A DNA stretch of 7,546 nucleotides from Candidatus Latescibacterota bacterium (GCA_022825185.1 JAJDYK010000175.1:1-7546), one strand, 5' to 3'. Counted from the first letter of the stretch, positions 1 through 6,211 are shown. Notes: a model not told the origin generated them from the letters alone. Numbers and translations: made by a program.

Positions 1-616
1 GGACGAGTACGTCTTCGACATTGCACTGCGGGTCTATGTTTTGGCGCGCTTGCACGGGGCCCAAGTCACAATGACCCTACTCAGCCCCAACCACCTAATC
101 CGTCAAAGCGAGCAGCCGACTCAGACCTTTGTCCACGAAAAAAACGAAGTGTACAACTCGGCCGCTTACAACCAGACCAACAAGCTCAGCGCTTGGCCGC
201 GCGGCAGCAATCTTGAGACTCGCGTGCGCATTGCCCGCCAAGCCTTTGCCAAAGCCCCAAAGGGACGGCGGATATTTCTCTCCTTCCACGCCGATGTTGA
301 ACCGAAGGCTCCAGAAGCGCCGCTGGTTCTATACTACAAAAGCAGCAGAAGCGGGCGCGTAGATCGCGTCTCGCGCCAGTTCGCCCGCTCTCTGCTTCCG
401 ACATTGGGGGCTGGTGCCCACGTCCGCGGGCAGGGGCTAGGGGTTTTGCGCAACAACCCCGCTGACGTCAAGGTCCTCATCGAAGTGCGCAACATGGCGT
501 ACCGGGACCACGTTTGGGCCTTGCGCTTTGAGGATCTGCGCCACCGCGATGCCGAAAAAGTGGTGCGCGGCCTCCTCGACCACGCCGCACGCGCCTCGCT
601 CCGCGCTGGCTACTAA
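1..616 (+). CDS. N-acetylmuramoyl-L-alanine amidase (Amidase_3 type), 5'-truncated
   Basis: C-terminal part of a zinc amidase that cleaves the bond between N-acetylmuramic acid and L-alanine in peptidoglycan, acting in the periplasm or cell wall. The reading frame is open from base 2, so the true start lies off the window; the TTG at 41 is internal. Visible in order: an IALRV helix right at the edge; HGAQVTMT, matching the strand after the first helix of the family; LETRVRIA; then SFHAD, whose His (codon 287-289) fits the second zinc-binding histidine; and LIEVRNM, whose Glu (codon 482-484) fits the catalytic glutamate. The first zinc His and the zinc Glu would be upstream and cannot be checked. 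The protein ends soon after the final helix, with no SPOR or LysM domain behind the catalytic one. A strong hairpin terminator follows within 5 bases of the stop codon. Confidence 0.83.
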   Translation, partial: DEYVFDIALRVYVLARLHGAQVTMTLLSPNHLIRQSEQPTQTFVHEKNEVYNSAAYNQTNKLSAWPRGSNLETRVRIARQAFAKAPKGRRIFLSFHADVEPKAPEAPLVLYYKSSRSGRVDRVSRQFARSLLPTLGAGAHVRGQGLGVLRNNPADVKVLIEVRNMAYRDHVWALRFEDLRHRDAEKVVRGLLDHAARASLRAGY

Positions 617-620
617 AAAC

Positions 621-657
621 AAAAAAGCTCCGGGAGTGTTCGTCCCGGAGCTTTTTT
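621..657. terminator. Bidirectional rho-independent terminator between convergent genes
   Basis: A 15-base-pair perfect stem (621-635 with 643-657) encloses a 7-base loop. The core is GCTCCGGGA/TCCCGGAGC, with six A on the left and six T on the right, so each strand shows a GC hairpin followed by a U-tract. It lies 5 bases after the amidase stop (616) and 22 bases after the end of the minus-strand small gene (679), and fits both ends. Confidence 0.93.
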
Positions 658-678
658 ATTGGTTTGTGCGGTGCGGTG

Positions 679-930
679 CTAAAAAGGTCGTTCTTCTATC
701 AGCCGTTTAGCGGCCTTGCGCACGACTTCGGGTTCGAGGCCAGCCAGCTCGCACCAAGGATCGATCCTAGAGCTTTCGACAAAGGCCATCTCCGGGGTGC
801 CATCTGGGGTTACCACGACCTCATCCGTCTTGGATATTTCGCGTAAAGTACTGAGAATCATAGCGTTAGCAAGGCGTCTATAAGCCATCGCAATGCGTTC
901 CACCTGGGCAATATCCTGATCTGGTCTCAT
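679..930 (-). CDS. Hypothetical protein, 83 residues, helical
   Basis: I do not recognise this protein. It starts at ATG 928-930 with a good Shine-Dalgarno site (AGGAAG, 5 bases before the start) and ends at TAG 679-681, in front of a terminator, so it looks like a real gene. The sequence has an N-terminal helix (DIAQVERIAMAYRRLANAMI), a short middle part with a DEVVVTPDGT turn, and a C-terminal segment WCELAGLEPEVVRKAAKRL. That last part, a Trp-Cys, then AGL-x-P-x-x-VR, resembles a short motif I associate with small uncharacterised proteins in phages and diverse bacteria, possibly a helix-turn-helix-like fold; this is a loose resemblance only. There is no signal peptide and no membrane segment. 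It stands alone between two terminators, so it is probably monocistronic. Confidence 0.7.
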   Translation of the reverse strand: MRPDQDIAQVERIAMAYRRLANAMILSTLREISKTDEVVVTPDGTPEMAFVESSRIDPWCELAGLEPEVVRKAAKRLIEERPF

Positions 931-976
931 AGCACTTCCTGCGGGGTTAAGGGTATCTGAGATGCGACAAATAAAG

Positions 977-993
977 AGTTGAGGTGCTTAACT
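977..993. repeat. Small inverted repeat upstream of the 83-residue gene
   Basis: AGTTGAG-GTG-CTTAACT forms a 7-pair stem (one G-T pair) with a 3-base loop. It lies 47 bases upstream of the small minus-strand gene's start, in its probable leader or promoter region. It could be an operator or a weak leader hairpin; no function is shown. Confidence 0.3.
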
Positions 994-1052
994 TCGTCTA
1001 AAAGCGTTCCTTCCTTTCTATGAACAAAAGAGTAGTGTTTACCGTCTAGCTA

Positions 1053-1080
1053 TCTATAATGGTAAGAAATTTTCGCGCAA
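1053..1080 (-). promoter_or_regulatory. Weak candidate promoter for the 83-residue gene
   Basis: On the minus strand, TTGCGC (1075-1080) is followed after 16 bases by TATAGA (1053-1058), giving 3/6 and 4/6 matches to sigma-70 boxes. It would give a leader of about 115 bases. The surrounding DNA is AT-rich, so chance matches are likely. The overlapping AT inverted repeat (AAATTTT-CGCGC-AAAATTT, 1067-1085) might be an operator. Confidence 0.2.
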
Positions 1081-1110
1081 AATTTTCAAAAAAATAACGC
1101 GTGCGACAAA

Positions 1111-1141
1111 AAAATAACCGCCGCACCTAATGGTGCGGCGG
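1111..1141 (-). terminator. Rho-independent terminator of the SDR/oxidoreductase operon
   Basis: A 10-base-pair perfect GC-rich stem (1118-1127 with 1132-1141, CCGCCGCACC arms) closes a 4-base loop. On the minus strand it is followed at once by TTATTTTTTT. It begins 26 bases after the stop codon of the oxidoreductase (1168), which is the usual distance. On the plus strand there is no adjoining T-run, so it acts in the minus direction only. Confidence 0.92.
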
Positions 1142-1167
1142 CTACGCTATTCATAACTCGTTTTTTT

Positions 1168-2187
1168 CTACATGTTTAGAGATTCTTCCCGCCGCACAGA
1201 GCGCTTTTCGGCCGCAGCCCGGTAGAAGCGGTAAATCCACTCGATAGTCTCCAAAGCCTCCCGTCCAAGCGAATAAGGGGTGCCCGCGCCGGCTAGGCCG
1301 CGCAAAAAATCGGCCCACTCCAGTTCCCACGAGCGATCCTGGTCCGGGTAGTCGAATCGCTCGCTGTCCGGTGTGCCGCCTTGGGGGTTTCGCCGCCCTA
1401 CTACGGCGCGTTCCGGCCCATAAGTTCCCCCTAGGCCCTCGGCGCAGACATAGCCATCGCGCCCGAAAACCTCAAAGCTGAAGAGATTTTTCCACTGCGT
1501 CCAACTCGCGTGCAGCGAGGCGATTTGCCCAGTGGCCGTGCGAAAGAGTCCGTAGGCGTTGTCTTCCACCGGCGCGTCCCAGAAGTGGGTCTCGGCATAG
1601 CCCGTGACTTCGGCAAAGTCCCCCAAGAGCCACTTGGCCAAGTCGATTAGATGCGCTCCTTGGTCTAAAAGCTCGCCGCCGCCCGCTTTTTCGGGATTGG
1701 TCCGCCACTCGCGCTCGTAACCGGGCCGTCCGCCGTGGCCGTAGCGCGCCCGGATACTCAGCAGCGGGCCGATCTCACCCGCCGTGCAGACCTCGTGCAG
1801 CTTTTGGATGGCGGGATGGTAGCGATGGTTGTAGCCGACCTTGAGCACGCGCCCGCTCTGCTCGGCGGCGGCGACGGCCTGTCGAGCTTCCTCGGGGTTG
1901 CGCCCCAGCGGCTTTTCGCACAAGACGTGTTTACCAGCCAAGAGGGCGGCGGTGCTGATGGGGGCCAATGCGTCGTGCGTTGTCGCGACCACTGCGATGT
2001 CGAGATCGGCCGCGATTAGCTCCTCCCGCGAAGCCGCCACTGCGGCCCCGCATTCGCCGGCTAGTTCGGTCGCGGCGGGCGCGTGCTCGTCGTAGATTAG
2101 GGTTACTGTGGACTCAGGATGGACATGGGTTGTGGCCGCCCGCCGCCGCCCCATGCGCCCCGCTCCGATGATCCCCACCTTGTACAC
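1168..2187 (-). CDS. Gfo/Idh/MocA-family NAD(P)-dependent oxidoreductase
   Basis: Cytoplasmic dehydrogenase of 339 residues, a normal family length, expected to oxidise or reduce a hydroxyl of a sugar, inositol or nucleotide-sugar; the substrate cannot be read from sequence. The N-terminal Rossmann domain has GIIGAGRMG (Gly8, Gly10, Gly13), and Asp33 at the end of the second strand suggests preference for NAD over NADP. The family signature EKPLG is at 91-95. The C-terminal domain has GGGELLDQGAHLID, with Asp175 and His179 in the usual catalytic positions and Asp182 after them. The start codon is GTG (2185-2187), which directly follows the TGA of the SDR gene. Its Shine-Dalgarno site AGGAGGG (2192-2198) sits inside the last codons of that gene, so the two are very likely translationally coupled. 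A terminator follows. Confidence 0.92.
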   Translation of the reverse strand: MYKVGIIGAGRMGRRRAATTHVHPESTVTLIYDEHAPAATELAGECGAAVAASREELIAADLDIAVVATTHDALAPISTAALLAGKHVLCEKPLGRNPEEARQAVAAAEQSGRVLKVGYNHRYHPAIQKLHEVCTAGEIGPLLSIRARYGHGGRPGYEREWRTNPEKAGGGELLDQGAHLIDLAKWLLGDFAEVTGYAETHFWDAPVEDNAYGLFRTATGQIASLHASWTQWKNLFSFEVFGRDGYVCAEGLGGTYGPERAVVGRRNPQGGTPDSERFDYPDQDRSWELEWADFLRGLAGAGTPYSLGREALETIEWIYRFYRAAAEKRSVRREESLNM

Positions 2188-3018
2188 TCAGCCCTCCTGC
2201 TGTTGGACGCGCCGCACCGCAAAGGCCTCTGTAGCCATAATCTCCTCGATATCGAAGGTTTCCCACGGATCCCAAACCGCTGACAGCAGCCGCCCTGTCA
2301 GCCCATCTGAGCGCGCCGAAGCCAGATAGACTGCCAGTGTGGCCGCTCGCTTGCCCGTAGTGTCGCCCTCGCGCAGTAGGCGCTGATCTTGCTCCCGTTC
2401 CTGGGGACTCACGGCCGCGCTGGCCGCTAGCCGTTGGTCGAGCATCCGCGTGTTGACCGCTCCGGGGGCAATGGCGTTGACGTCAATGCCGTGCTCAGCC
2501 ACTTCTCCGGCCAAGTTTTCGCTAAAGCGCACGACTGCGGCCTTGGAGGTGCTGTACGCGCTAAAGAAGGGTCGCGGCCCCACCGCGCCGCCGCCCGAGA
2601 GGTTGATGATCTTGCCGTAGTGCTGGGCGATCATGGCCGGCAAAACCTTGCGAGTGCAGTAGAAACAGCCGCCGAGGTTGACCTGTACCACCTGCATCCA
2701 AGCGTCTGGATCGACCTCTTCCACTCGCCCGATAGGCCCCTGAATTCCCGCGTTGTTGACCAGCACATCGACTCCGCCCCAAGCGGCGAGCACGCGCTCG
2801 ATAGCCGAATCCACTTCCTCGCGCCGCCCCACATCCGCCTGTAGTTTTAACGCTGTTTGGCCTTGATCTGCCAAAAGCGCGGCTGTCTCGTCCAACTCTG
2901 ATCCGGTGCGGGCCAAAATCGCCACGTGCGCCCCTTCCCGCGCCAAGGCCGAGGCAATGGCCCGGCCAATGCCGCGCCCGCCGCCGGTCACTAGGCAACG
3001 CCTGCCTATCAGCTCCAT
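2188..3018 (-). CDS. Short-chain dehydrogenase/reductase (SDR)
   Basis: NAD(P)-dependent oxidoreductase of 276 residues, classical SDR size. Visible motifs are TGGGRGIG (11-18, cofactor binding), DV at 62-63, NNAG (88-91), Asn114, and YSTSK with catalytic Tyr155 and Lys159, then APGAVNT after strand 6. The serine before the tyrosine is at 141 (NLSGGG), one residue further than the usual 13-residue spacing. I chose ATG 3016-3018 because AAGGAG lies 6 bases upstream and a promoter fits just behind it; a TTG at 3070-3072 would add 18 residues without a ribosome site and would fall on the predicted -35 box. The short tail after LTGRLLSAVWDPWE is not a standard SDR end. With the next gene it probably forms a two-step redox pair on a sugar-like compound. 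Exact substrate unknown. Confidence 0.92.
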   Translation of the reverse strand: MELIGRRCLVTGGGRGIGRAIASALAREGAHVAILARTGSELDETAALLADQGQTALKLQADVGRREEVDSAIERVLAAWGGVDVLVNNAGIQGPIGRVEEVDPDAWMQVVQVNLGGCFYCTRKVLPAMIAQHYGKIINLSGGGAVGPRPFFSAYSTSKAAVVRFSENLAGEVAEHGIDVNAIAPGAVNTRMLDQRLAASAAVSPQEREQDQRLLREGDTTGKRAATLAVYLASARSDGLTGRLLSAVWDPWETFDIEEIMATEAFAVRRVQQQEG

Positions 3019-3043
3019 ATCTTGCTCCTTCGTCGCCCGAGCA

Positions 3044-3072
3044 AATATGCGGTGCGGGTTTGGTCTTGCCAA
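3044..3072 (-). promoter_or_regulatory. Sigma-70-like promoter for the SDR/oxidoreductase operon
   Basis: On the minus strand, TTGGCA (3067-3072, 5/6 match) is followed after exactly 17 bases by CATATT (3044-3049, 4/6 match). Transcription would start near 3037, leaving a leader of about 20 bases with the AAGGAG site before the ATG at 3018. This agrees with the chosen start. Confidence 0.5.
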
Positions 3073-3073
3073 A
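3059..3073. promoter_or_regulatory. Possible operator (TTTGG-N5-CCAAA)
   Basis: A 5-base inverted repeat with a 5-base centre overlaps the minus-strand -35 box. A second CCAA copy follows at 3076-3079. A repressor bound here would block the SDR promoter. Arms this short can occur by chance, and no regulator gene is in the window. Confidence 0.2.
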
Positions 3074-3085
3074 AGCCAAGCGGCG

Positions 3086-3114
3086 TTGACCTAGCATATC
3101 ATTTATCCTAAATT
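3086..3114 (+). promoter_or_regulatory. Sigma-70-like promoter for the ATP-grasp/larE/def operon
   Basis: TTGACC (3086-3091, 5/6 match) is followed after 17 bases by TAAATT (3109-3114, 4/6 match). Transcription would start near 3121 and give a leader of about 26 bases. Its -35 box lies 13 bases from the divergent -35 box, so the two promoters are back to back. Confidence 0.5.
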
Positions 3115-3146
3115 GGTGTGCATACATATTTTAGAGAGCCTATTCG

Positions 3147-4595
3147 ATGTCCCTCCCGAGTACCGCATCCGACCTCAAAGCGCTCTGCCTCCACATCAAC
3201 GCCCACTGTCCCGCCGGTGGCCTTTTTGAAGGTGACCGCACCCATTTACACCCGGACAGCAATCTGCCGTGGCGCATTGCCCCGGAGCCGTTCTGGCTTT
3301 CGCTGGCGCAACACCGTTATATAGACCAACTCGGCGGCGTCCTCCATCAGTTTTACAAGGCCTCCAACCAGCTCTACCATCAGAGCGTCAAGGGCGTTGA
3401 GCCGCCTTGGATTCACGAGTACTTGGATTTGGGCAAACCGAGTGCCGTGCGCGAAATGGGCCTCTGGAATCGCATCAAGTCCCAGTTGCCTTTGGTCATC
3501 CGCCCAGACCTGCTGCTCACCGAGGACGGCTTCAAGTTAGTCGAGCTGGACGCCATCCCCGGTGGCATGGGCTTCACCGCCCAAGTCTCGGAGGTCTATG
3601 CGGATCTCGGCTACGACATCATCGGCGGTGCCCGCGGCCTGATCGACCCATTCTACGAAGCTGTTGCCGCTGCCGCCAAGGTAGAAGAGCCGCATTTCGC
3701 CCTCTTCGTCTCAGACGAATCCGAGGCCTATCGCCGCGAAATGGAATGGCTGGTCGAGCGTTTGCAGGTAGCCGGCAAACCGGCCCGTAGTGCTCACCCG
3801 CGCGAGGCCCGCTTTGACGAAAATGGTCTCTTCCTTCAAGGCGCTGACGAGTCGGCTCCTTGGCGCATTGACGCGGCCTATCGCTTCTTTGAACTGTTCG
3901 ATCTCAAAAACATTCCCAAGGCCGAGCTGTTTACCTATTTCACCAAGAAAAACGCCCTGTGCTTGACTCCGCCGCCGAAGGCATATCTCGAAGAAAAGCT
4001 CTGGTTGGCGTTTTACCACCACCCCGCGCTCAAATCCTATTGGCGTCGCACCTTGGGCAAGGAGCCTTTTGCCGCCTTGGAGAGCTTGATCCCGCGCTCG
4101 TGGATCGTCGATGCGCGGCCGCTGCCGCCTCACGCCATCATTCCCGGCCTCGACATTGGCGGCCAGCCCGTCAGCGACTGGCAGCAGTTGAAGCACCTAA
4201 CTAAGAAGCAGCGCGAGTTGGTGCTCAAGCCCTCGGGTTTTTCCAACATCGCGTATGAGAGCAAGGGCGTGTCCATCGGCCACGATTTATCCGAAGCTGA
4301 ATGGGCCGAGCGCGTGCAAGAAGCCCTCGACCACTTTGAGCACCAGCCCTATATCTTGCAGGAGTTCCACAAAGCCGCCCGCCGCACCGTGCGCTACTAC
4401 GACTTCCACCGCGACGAGGTCGTGCCCATGCGGGGTCGGGTGATGCTGCGTCCTTATTACTACGTCATCGGCGATGCGCCGCGCCTGTGCGGCATCCAAG
4501 CGCTGGTGTTTCCGGCTGACAAGAAGATTTTGCATGGCATGGTTGACGCCGCGATCATGCCCTGCGCCGCGTCCGCGGAAAAGTCCCCTTTCTGA
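3147..4595 (+). CDS. Circularly permuted ATP-grasp ligase-like protein, substrate unknown
   Basis: A 482-residue cytoplasmic protein with no signal peptide. The C-terminal part carries ATP-grasp features: LVLKPSG (358-364, nucleotide-binding lysine 361), SKGVSIG (372-378, glycine-rich loop), a Trp in the following helix, and PYILQEF (401-407, the hinge strand with Gln405 and Glu406). Before it, LEEKLWLA and IPRSWIVD (281-322) match the linker seen in circularly permuted ATP-grasp and glutathionylspermidine-synthase-like proteins. The N-terminal part has IRPDLLLTEDGFKLVELD (118-135), with Glu133 and Asp135 followed by PGGMG, which would supply the metal-binding end in a permuted fold. ATP-grasp enzymes join a carboxylate to an amine or thiol through an acyl phosphate. 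The ATG at 3147 has only a weak AGAGAG site 8 bases upstream. It is first in an operon with larE and def. Fold likely, reaction unknown; an inactive relative is possible. Confidence 0.72.
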   Translation: MSLPSTASDLKALCLHINAHCPAGGLFEGDRTHLHPDSNLPWRIAPEPFWLSLAQHRYIDQLGGVLHQFYKASNQLYHQSVKGVEPPWIHEYLDLGKPSAVREMGLWNRIKSQLPLVIRPDLLLTEDGFKLVELDAIPGGMGFTAQVSEVYADLGYDIIGGARGLIDPFYEAVAAAAKVEEPHFALFVSDESEAYRREMEWLVERLQVAGKPARSAHPREARFDENGLFLQGADESAPWRIDAAYRFFELFDLKNIPKAELFTYFTKKNALCLTPPPKAYLEEKLWLAFYHHPALKSYWRRTLGKEPFAALESLIPRSWIVDARPLPPHAIIPGLDIGGQPVSDWQQLKHLTKKQRELVLKPSGFSNIAYESKGVSIGHDLSEAEWAERVQEALDHFEHQPYILQEFHKAARRTVRYYDFHRDEVVPMRGRVMLRPYYYVIGDAPRLCGIQALVFPADKKILHGMVDAAIMPCAASAEKSPF

Positions 4596-4600
4596 CCATC

Positions 4601-5650
4601 ATGATTTCCCTAGACGAAAAACTAGCGCATCTCGAAGAAATTCTGCGCCCGATGGGGCAGGTGTTGGTCGGCTATTCGGGTGGGGTCGATAGTGCCACGC
4701 TGGCAGTAGCGGCCCAGCGGGTCTTGGGCGAGGGGGCCATCTGCGTTACCGCGGACTCTGAGAGCTATGCCACCGGCGAGTTGGAAAAGGCCACTGAGAT
4801 CACCCGCGAGTTCGGCATCCGCCACGAGGTGGTCAAGACTCGCGAGTTGGACAACCCCGACTACGCCAAAAACGCGCCCAACCGCTGCTATTACTGCAAG
4901 CAAGAGCTGTTCACCCACATGGAGCAGCTAGCGCGCAGCCTCAATATCGATTATATCCTCTACGGCCAAAACGCCGACGACATCGGCGATTTCCGCCCTG
5001 GGGCTGCGGCTGCCCGCGAGCGCGGCGTACACGCGCCCTTAGCCGAGGCGGGCCTGACCAAGGACGACGTGCGCGCCCTAGCCAAGCGCTGGGGGCTGAC
5101 GGTGTGGGACCGCCCAGCCATGGCCTGCCTGTCGTCGCGCTTTCCCTACGGCACGCCAGTTACTGCCGAGGGCCTGCGCCAAATTGACCATGCTGAACGC
5201 TATCTACGCGAGGTCTGTGGCTTCGCTCAAGTCCGCGCCCGCCACCACGAGACGCTATCGCGCATTGAGTTGCCCGCCGAGGACTTGACGCGCCTGCTGG
5301 GCGACCCGGATGCGCGTCGGTCTTTGATGGAATGCTTGCGCGAAATTGGCTATCTGCAAACTACCGTCGATCTGTGCGGCTTCCGCTCCGGTAGCATGAA
5401 CGAGGCGCTGCTCTCCATCGCCGATTCCGAATCCGACGAGCCGCTTTTTGCGCGGGTCAATCCGCTGCTCGCGGCCCATTCACTGCTGCCAGCCGCATAC
5501 GAACAGCGCGACCAGATGCTCATCCTGCGCTTGCCCGTGTCAGGCATCTCTCGCCTCTCTGAGGCCCCCTTACGCTCGGCCCTAGTGACCGCGTTCGCCG
5601 ATTTGGGCCTGCGCTATATTGCCCTCGAATTAGACCCCTTGGACACATGA
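4601..5650 (+). CDS. larE: LarE-type ATP-dependent sulfur transferase
   Basis: A 349-residue PP-loop enzyme. LarE adenylates the carboxylates of a nicotinate-derived dinucleotide and inserts sulfur, giving the pincer ligand of the nickel cofactor used by lactate racemase (LarA) and relatives. Seen here: SGGVDS (26-31, PP-loop for ATP), CYYC (Cys96, Cys99), GQNADDIGDFRPG (122-134), and ACLSSRFPYG (175-184) with Cys176, the sulfur-carrying position. Three cysteines suggest the iron-sulfur-cluster type rather than the sacrificial one-cysteine type. The C-terminal half is longer than the PP-loop core, as usual for LarE. The ATG at 4601 lies 5 bases after the preceding stop, with no Shine-Dalgarno site, so coupling is likely; the N-terminus fits the family. 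LarA, LarB and LarC are not in the window. Another substrate is possible, since many LarE-like proteins are untested. Confidence 0.88.
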   Translation: MISLDEKLAHLEEILRPMGQVLVGYSGGVDSATLAVAAQRVLGEGAICVTADSESYATGELEKATEITREFGIRHEVVKTRELDNPDYAKNAPNRCYYCKQELFTHMEQLARSLNIDYILYGQNADDIGDFRPGAAAARERGVHAPLAEAGLTKDDVRALAKRWGLTVWDRPAMACLSSRFPYGTPVTAEGLRQIDHAERYLREVCGFAQVRARHHETLSRIELPAEDLTRLLGDPDARRSLMECLREIGYLQTTVDLCGFRSGSMNEALLSIADSESDEPLFARVNPLLAAHSLLPAAYEQRDQMLILRLPVSGISRLSEAPLRSALVTAFADLGLRYIALELDPLDT

Positions 5651-6174
5651 AACGCGAAATCGCACTGTTCGGGGCGCAGTGCCTCCGCCAGACGTGTGCC
5701 CAGGTCGCCGAGGTGGACGACGCCATTCGCGCACTCGTCGCCGACCTCTTCGACTCCATGCGCGCTGCGGAGGGAGTCGGGCTTGCCGCCCCGCAGATTG
5801 GCGTCCTCAAGCGAGTCTGCGTCGTCGATGTGACCGCTCATCAGACAAACTACCAACCCGTGGCCTTGATCAATCCCAAGATCACAGGCCACGAGGGCGA
5901 GCAAATCGGCGAGGAGGGTTGTCTGAGCTTTCCCGACCTGTACGGCGATGTCAAACGCTACGCTTGGGTCGAAGTCGAGGCCATTGGCTTGGACGGCCAG
6001 CCCTTCAAGACTGAGGGCGAAGGCTTTTACGCCCGCGCTCTGCAGCACGAAATCGACCACCTCGACGGCAAGCTCTTCATCGACCACCTCAGCCCGCTCA
6101 AGCGCCAGCTCATGCGCGGTGCGCTCAAGCGATTAAAAAAAGAGAGTCAGGCCAAAGCCTCGGCTGTACATTGA
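5647..6174 (+). CDS. def: Peptide deformylase
   Basis: Removes the formyl group from the N-terminal methionine of new proteins at the ribosome exit. All three family motifs are intact in 175 residues, a normal length: GVGLAAPQIG (43-52), EGCLSFP (90-96) and QHEIDHL (133-139). Metal ligands are Cys92, His134 and His138, with Glu135 as the catalytic base. The C-terminal tail is basic (LKRLKKES), as in ribosome-binding deformylases. Its ATG overlaps the larE stop codon by 4 bases (ATGA), which implies translational coupling. Methionyl-tRNA formyltransferase (fmt), a common neighbour, does not follow; a tRNA gene does. The start of the protein is somewhat divergent (ALFGAQCLRQTCAQV in place of the usual GDPVLR type), so it may be a second, accessory copy, but nothing shows loss of function. 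Confidence 0.95.
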   Translation: MKREIALFGAQCLRQTCAQVAEVDDAIRALVADLFDSMRAAEGVGLAAPQIGVLKRVCVVDVTAHQTNYQPVALINPKITGHEGEQIGEEGCLSFPDLYGDVKRYAWVEVEAIGLDGQPFKTEGEGFYARALQHEIDHLDGKLFIDHLSPLKRQLMRGALKRLKKESQAKASAVH

Positions 6175-6199
6175 CAGCATTTGATCTGGCTTTTACCTT
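6171..6199 (+). promoter_or_regulatory. Promoter of tRNA-Asp, -35 box overlapping the def stop codon
   Basis: A perfect TTGACA (6171-6176) contains the TGA stop of def. After 17 bases comes TACCTT (6194-6199, 3/6 match to the -10 box). Transcription would start near 6206, six bases before the mature tRNA, leaving only a very short 5' leader for RNase P. Confidence 0.5.
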
Positions 6200-6211
6200 C
6201 TTTAAGCAAAC

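Larger units (their letters stand above)
931..1117. other. AT-rich intergenic spacer
   Basis: This spacer is much richer in A and T than the flanking genes and holds no open frame with a ribosome site on either strand. It contains the small inverted repeats at 977-993 and 1067-1085 and a 12-base direct repeat, CAAAAAAATAAC, at 1087-1098 and 1107-1118, exactly 20 bases apart. On the minus strand the repeat gives two successive U-tracts behind the operon terminator. Confidence 0.5.

Noticed and set aside
41..43. TTG at 41 as the amidase start
   Set aside because: The frame stays open to the window edge and the upstream residues match the family, so the gene is truncated by the window.
1055..1060. 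Perfect TATAAT on the plus strand
   Set aside because: There is no -35 box at the right distance, and no plus-strand gene begins downstream before 3147; the area is simply AT-rich.
1118..1141. Hairpin as a plus-strand terminator
   Set aside because: The plus-strand T-run begins about 19 bases later, and no plus-strand gene ends in front of it.
2434..2844. 136-codon plus-strand open frame opposite the SDR
   Set aside because: It is antisense to a strong SDR match, with low-complexity shadow composition.
3019..3072. Longer SDR start at a TTG codon (3070-3072)
   Set aside because: It has no ribosome site, the extra residues do not fit the family, and it overlaps the predicted -35 box. ATG 3018 has AAGGAG in front.
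3711..4196. 161-codon minus-strand open frame opposite the ATP-grasp gene
   Set aside because: It is antisense to a recognisable protein. GC-rich codon use commonly creates such frames.
5614..6087. 157-codon minus-strand open frame opposite def
   Set aside because: It is a shadow of a clear peptide deformylase, with no ribosome site and no family resemblance.
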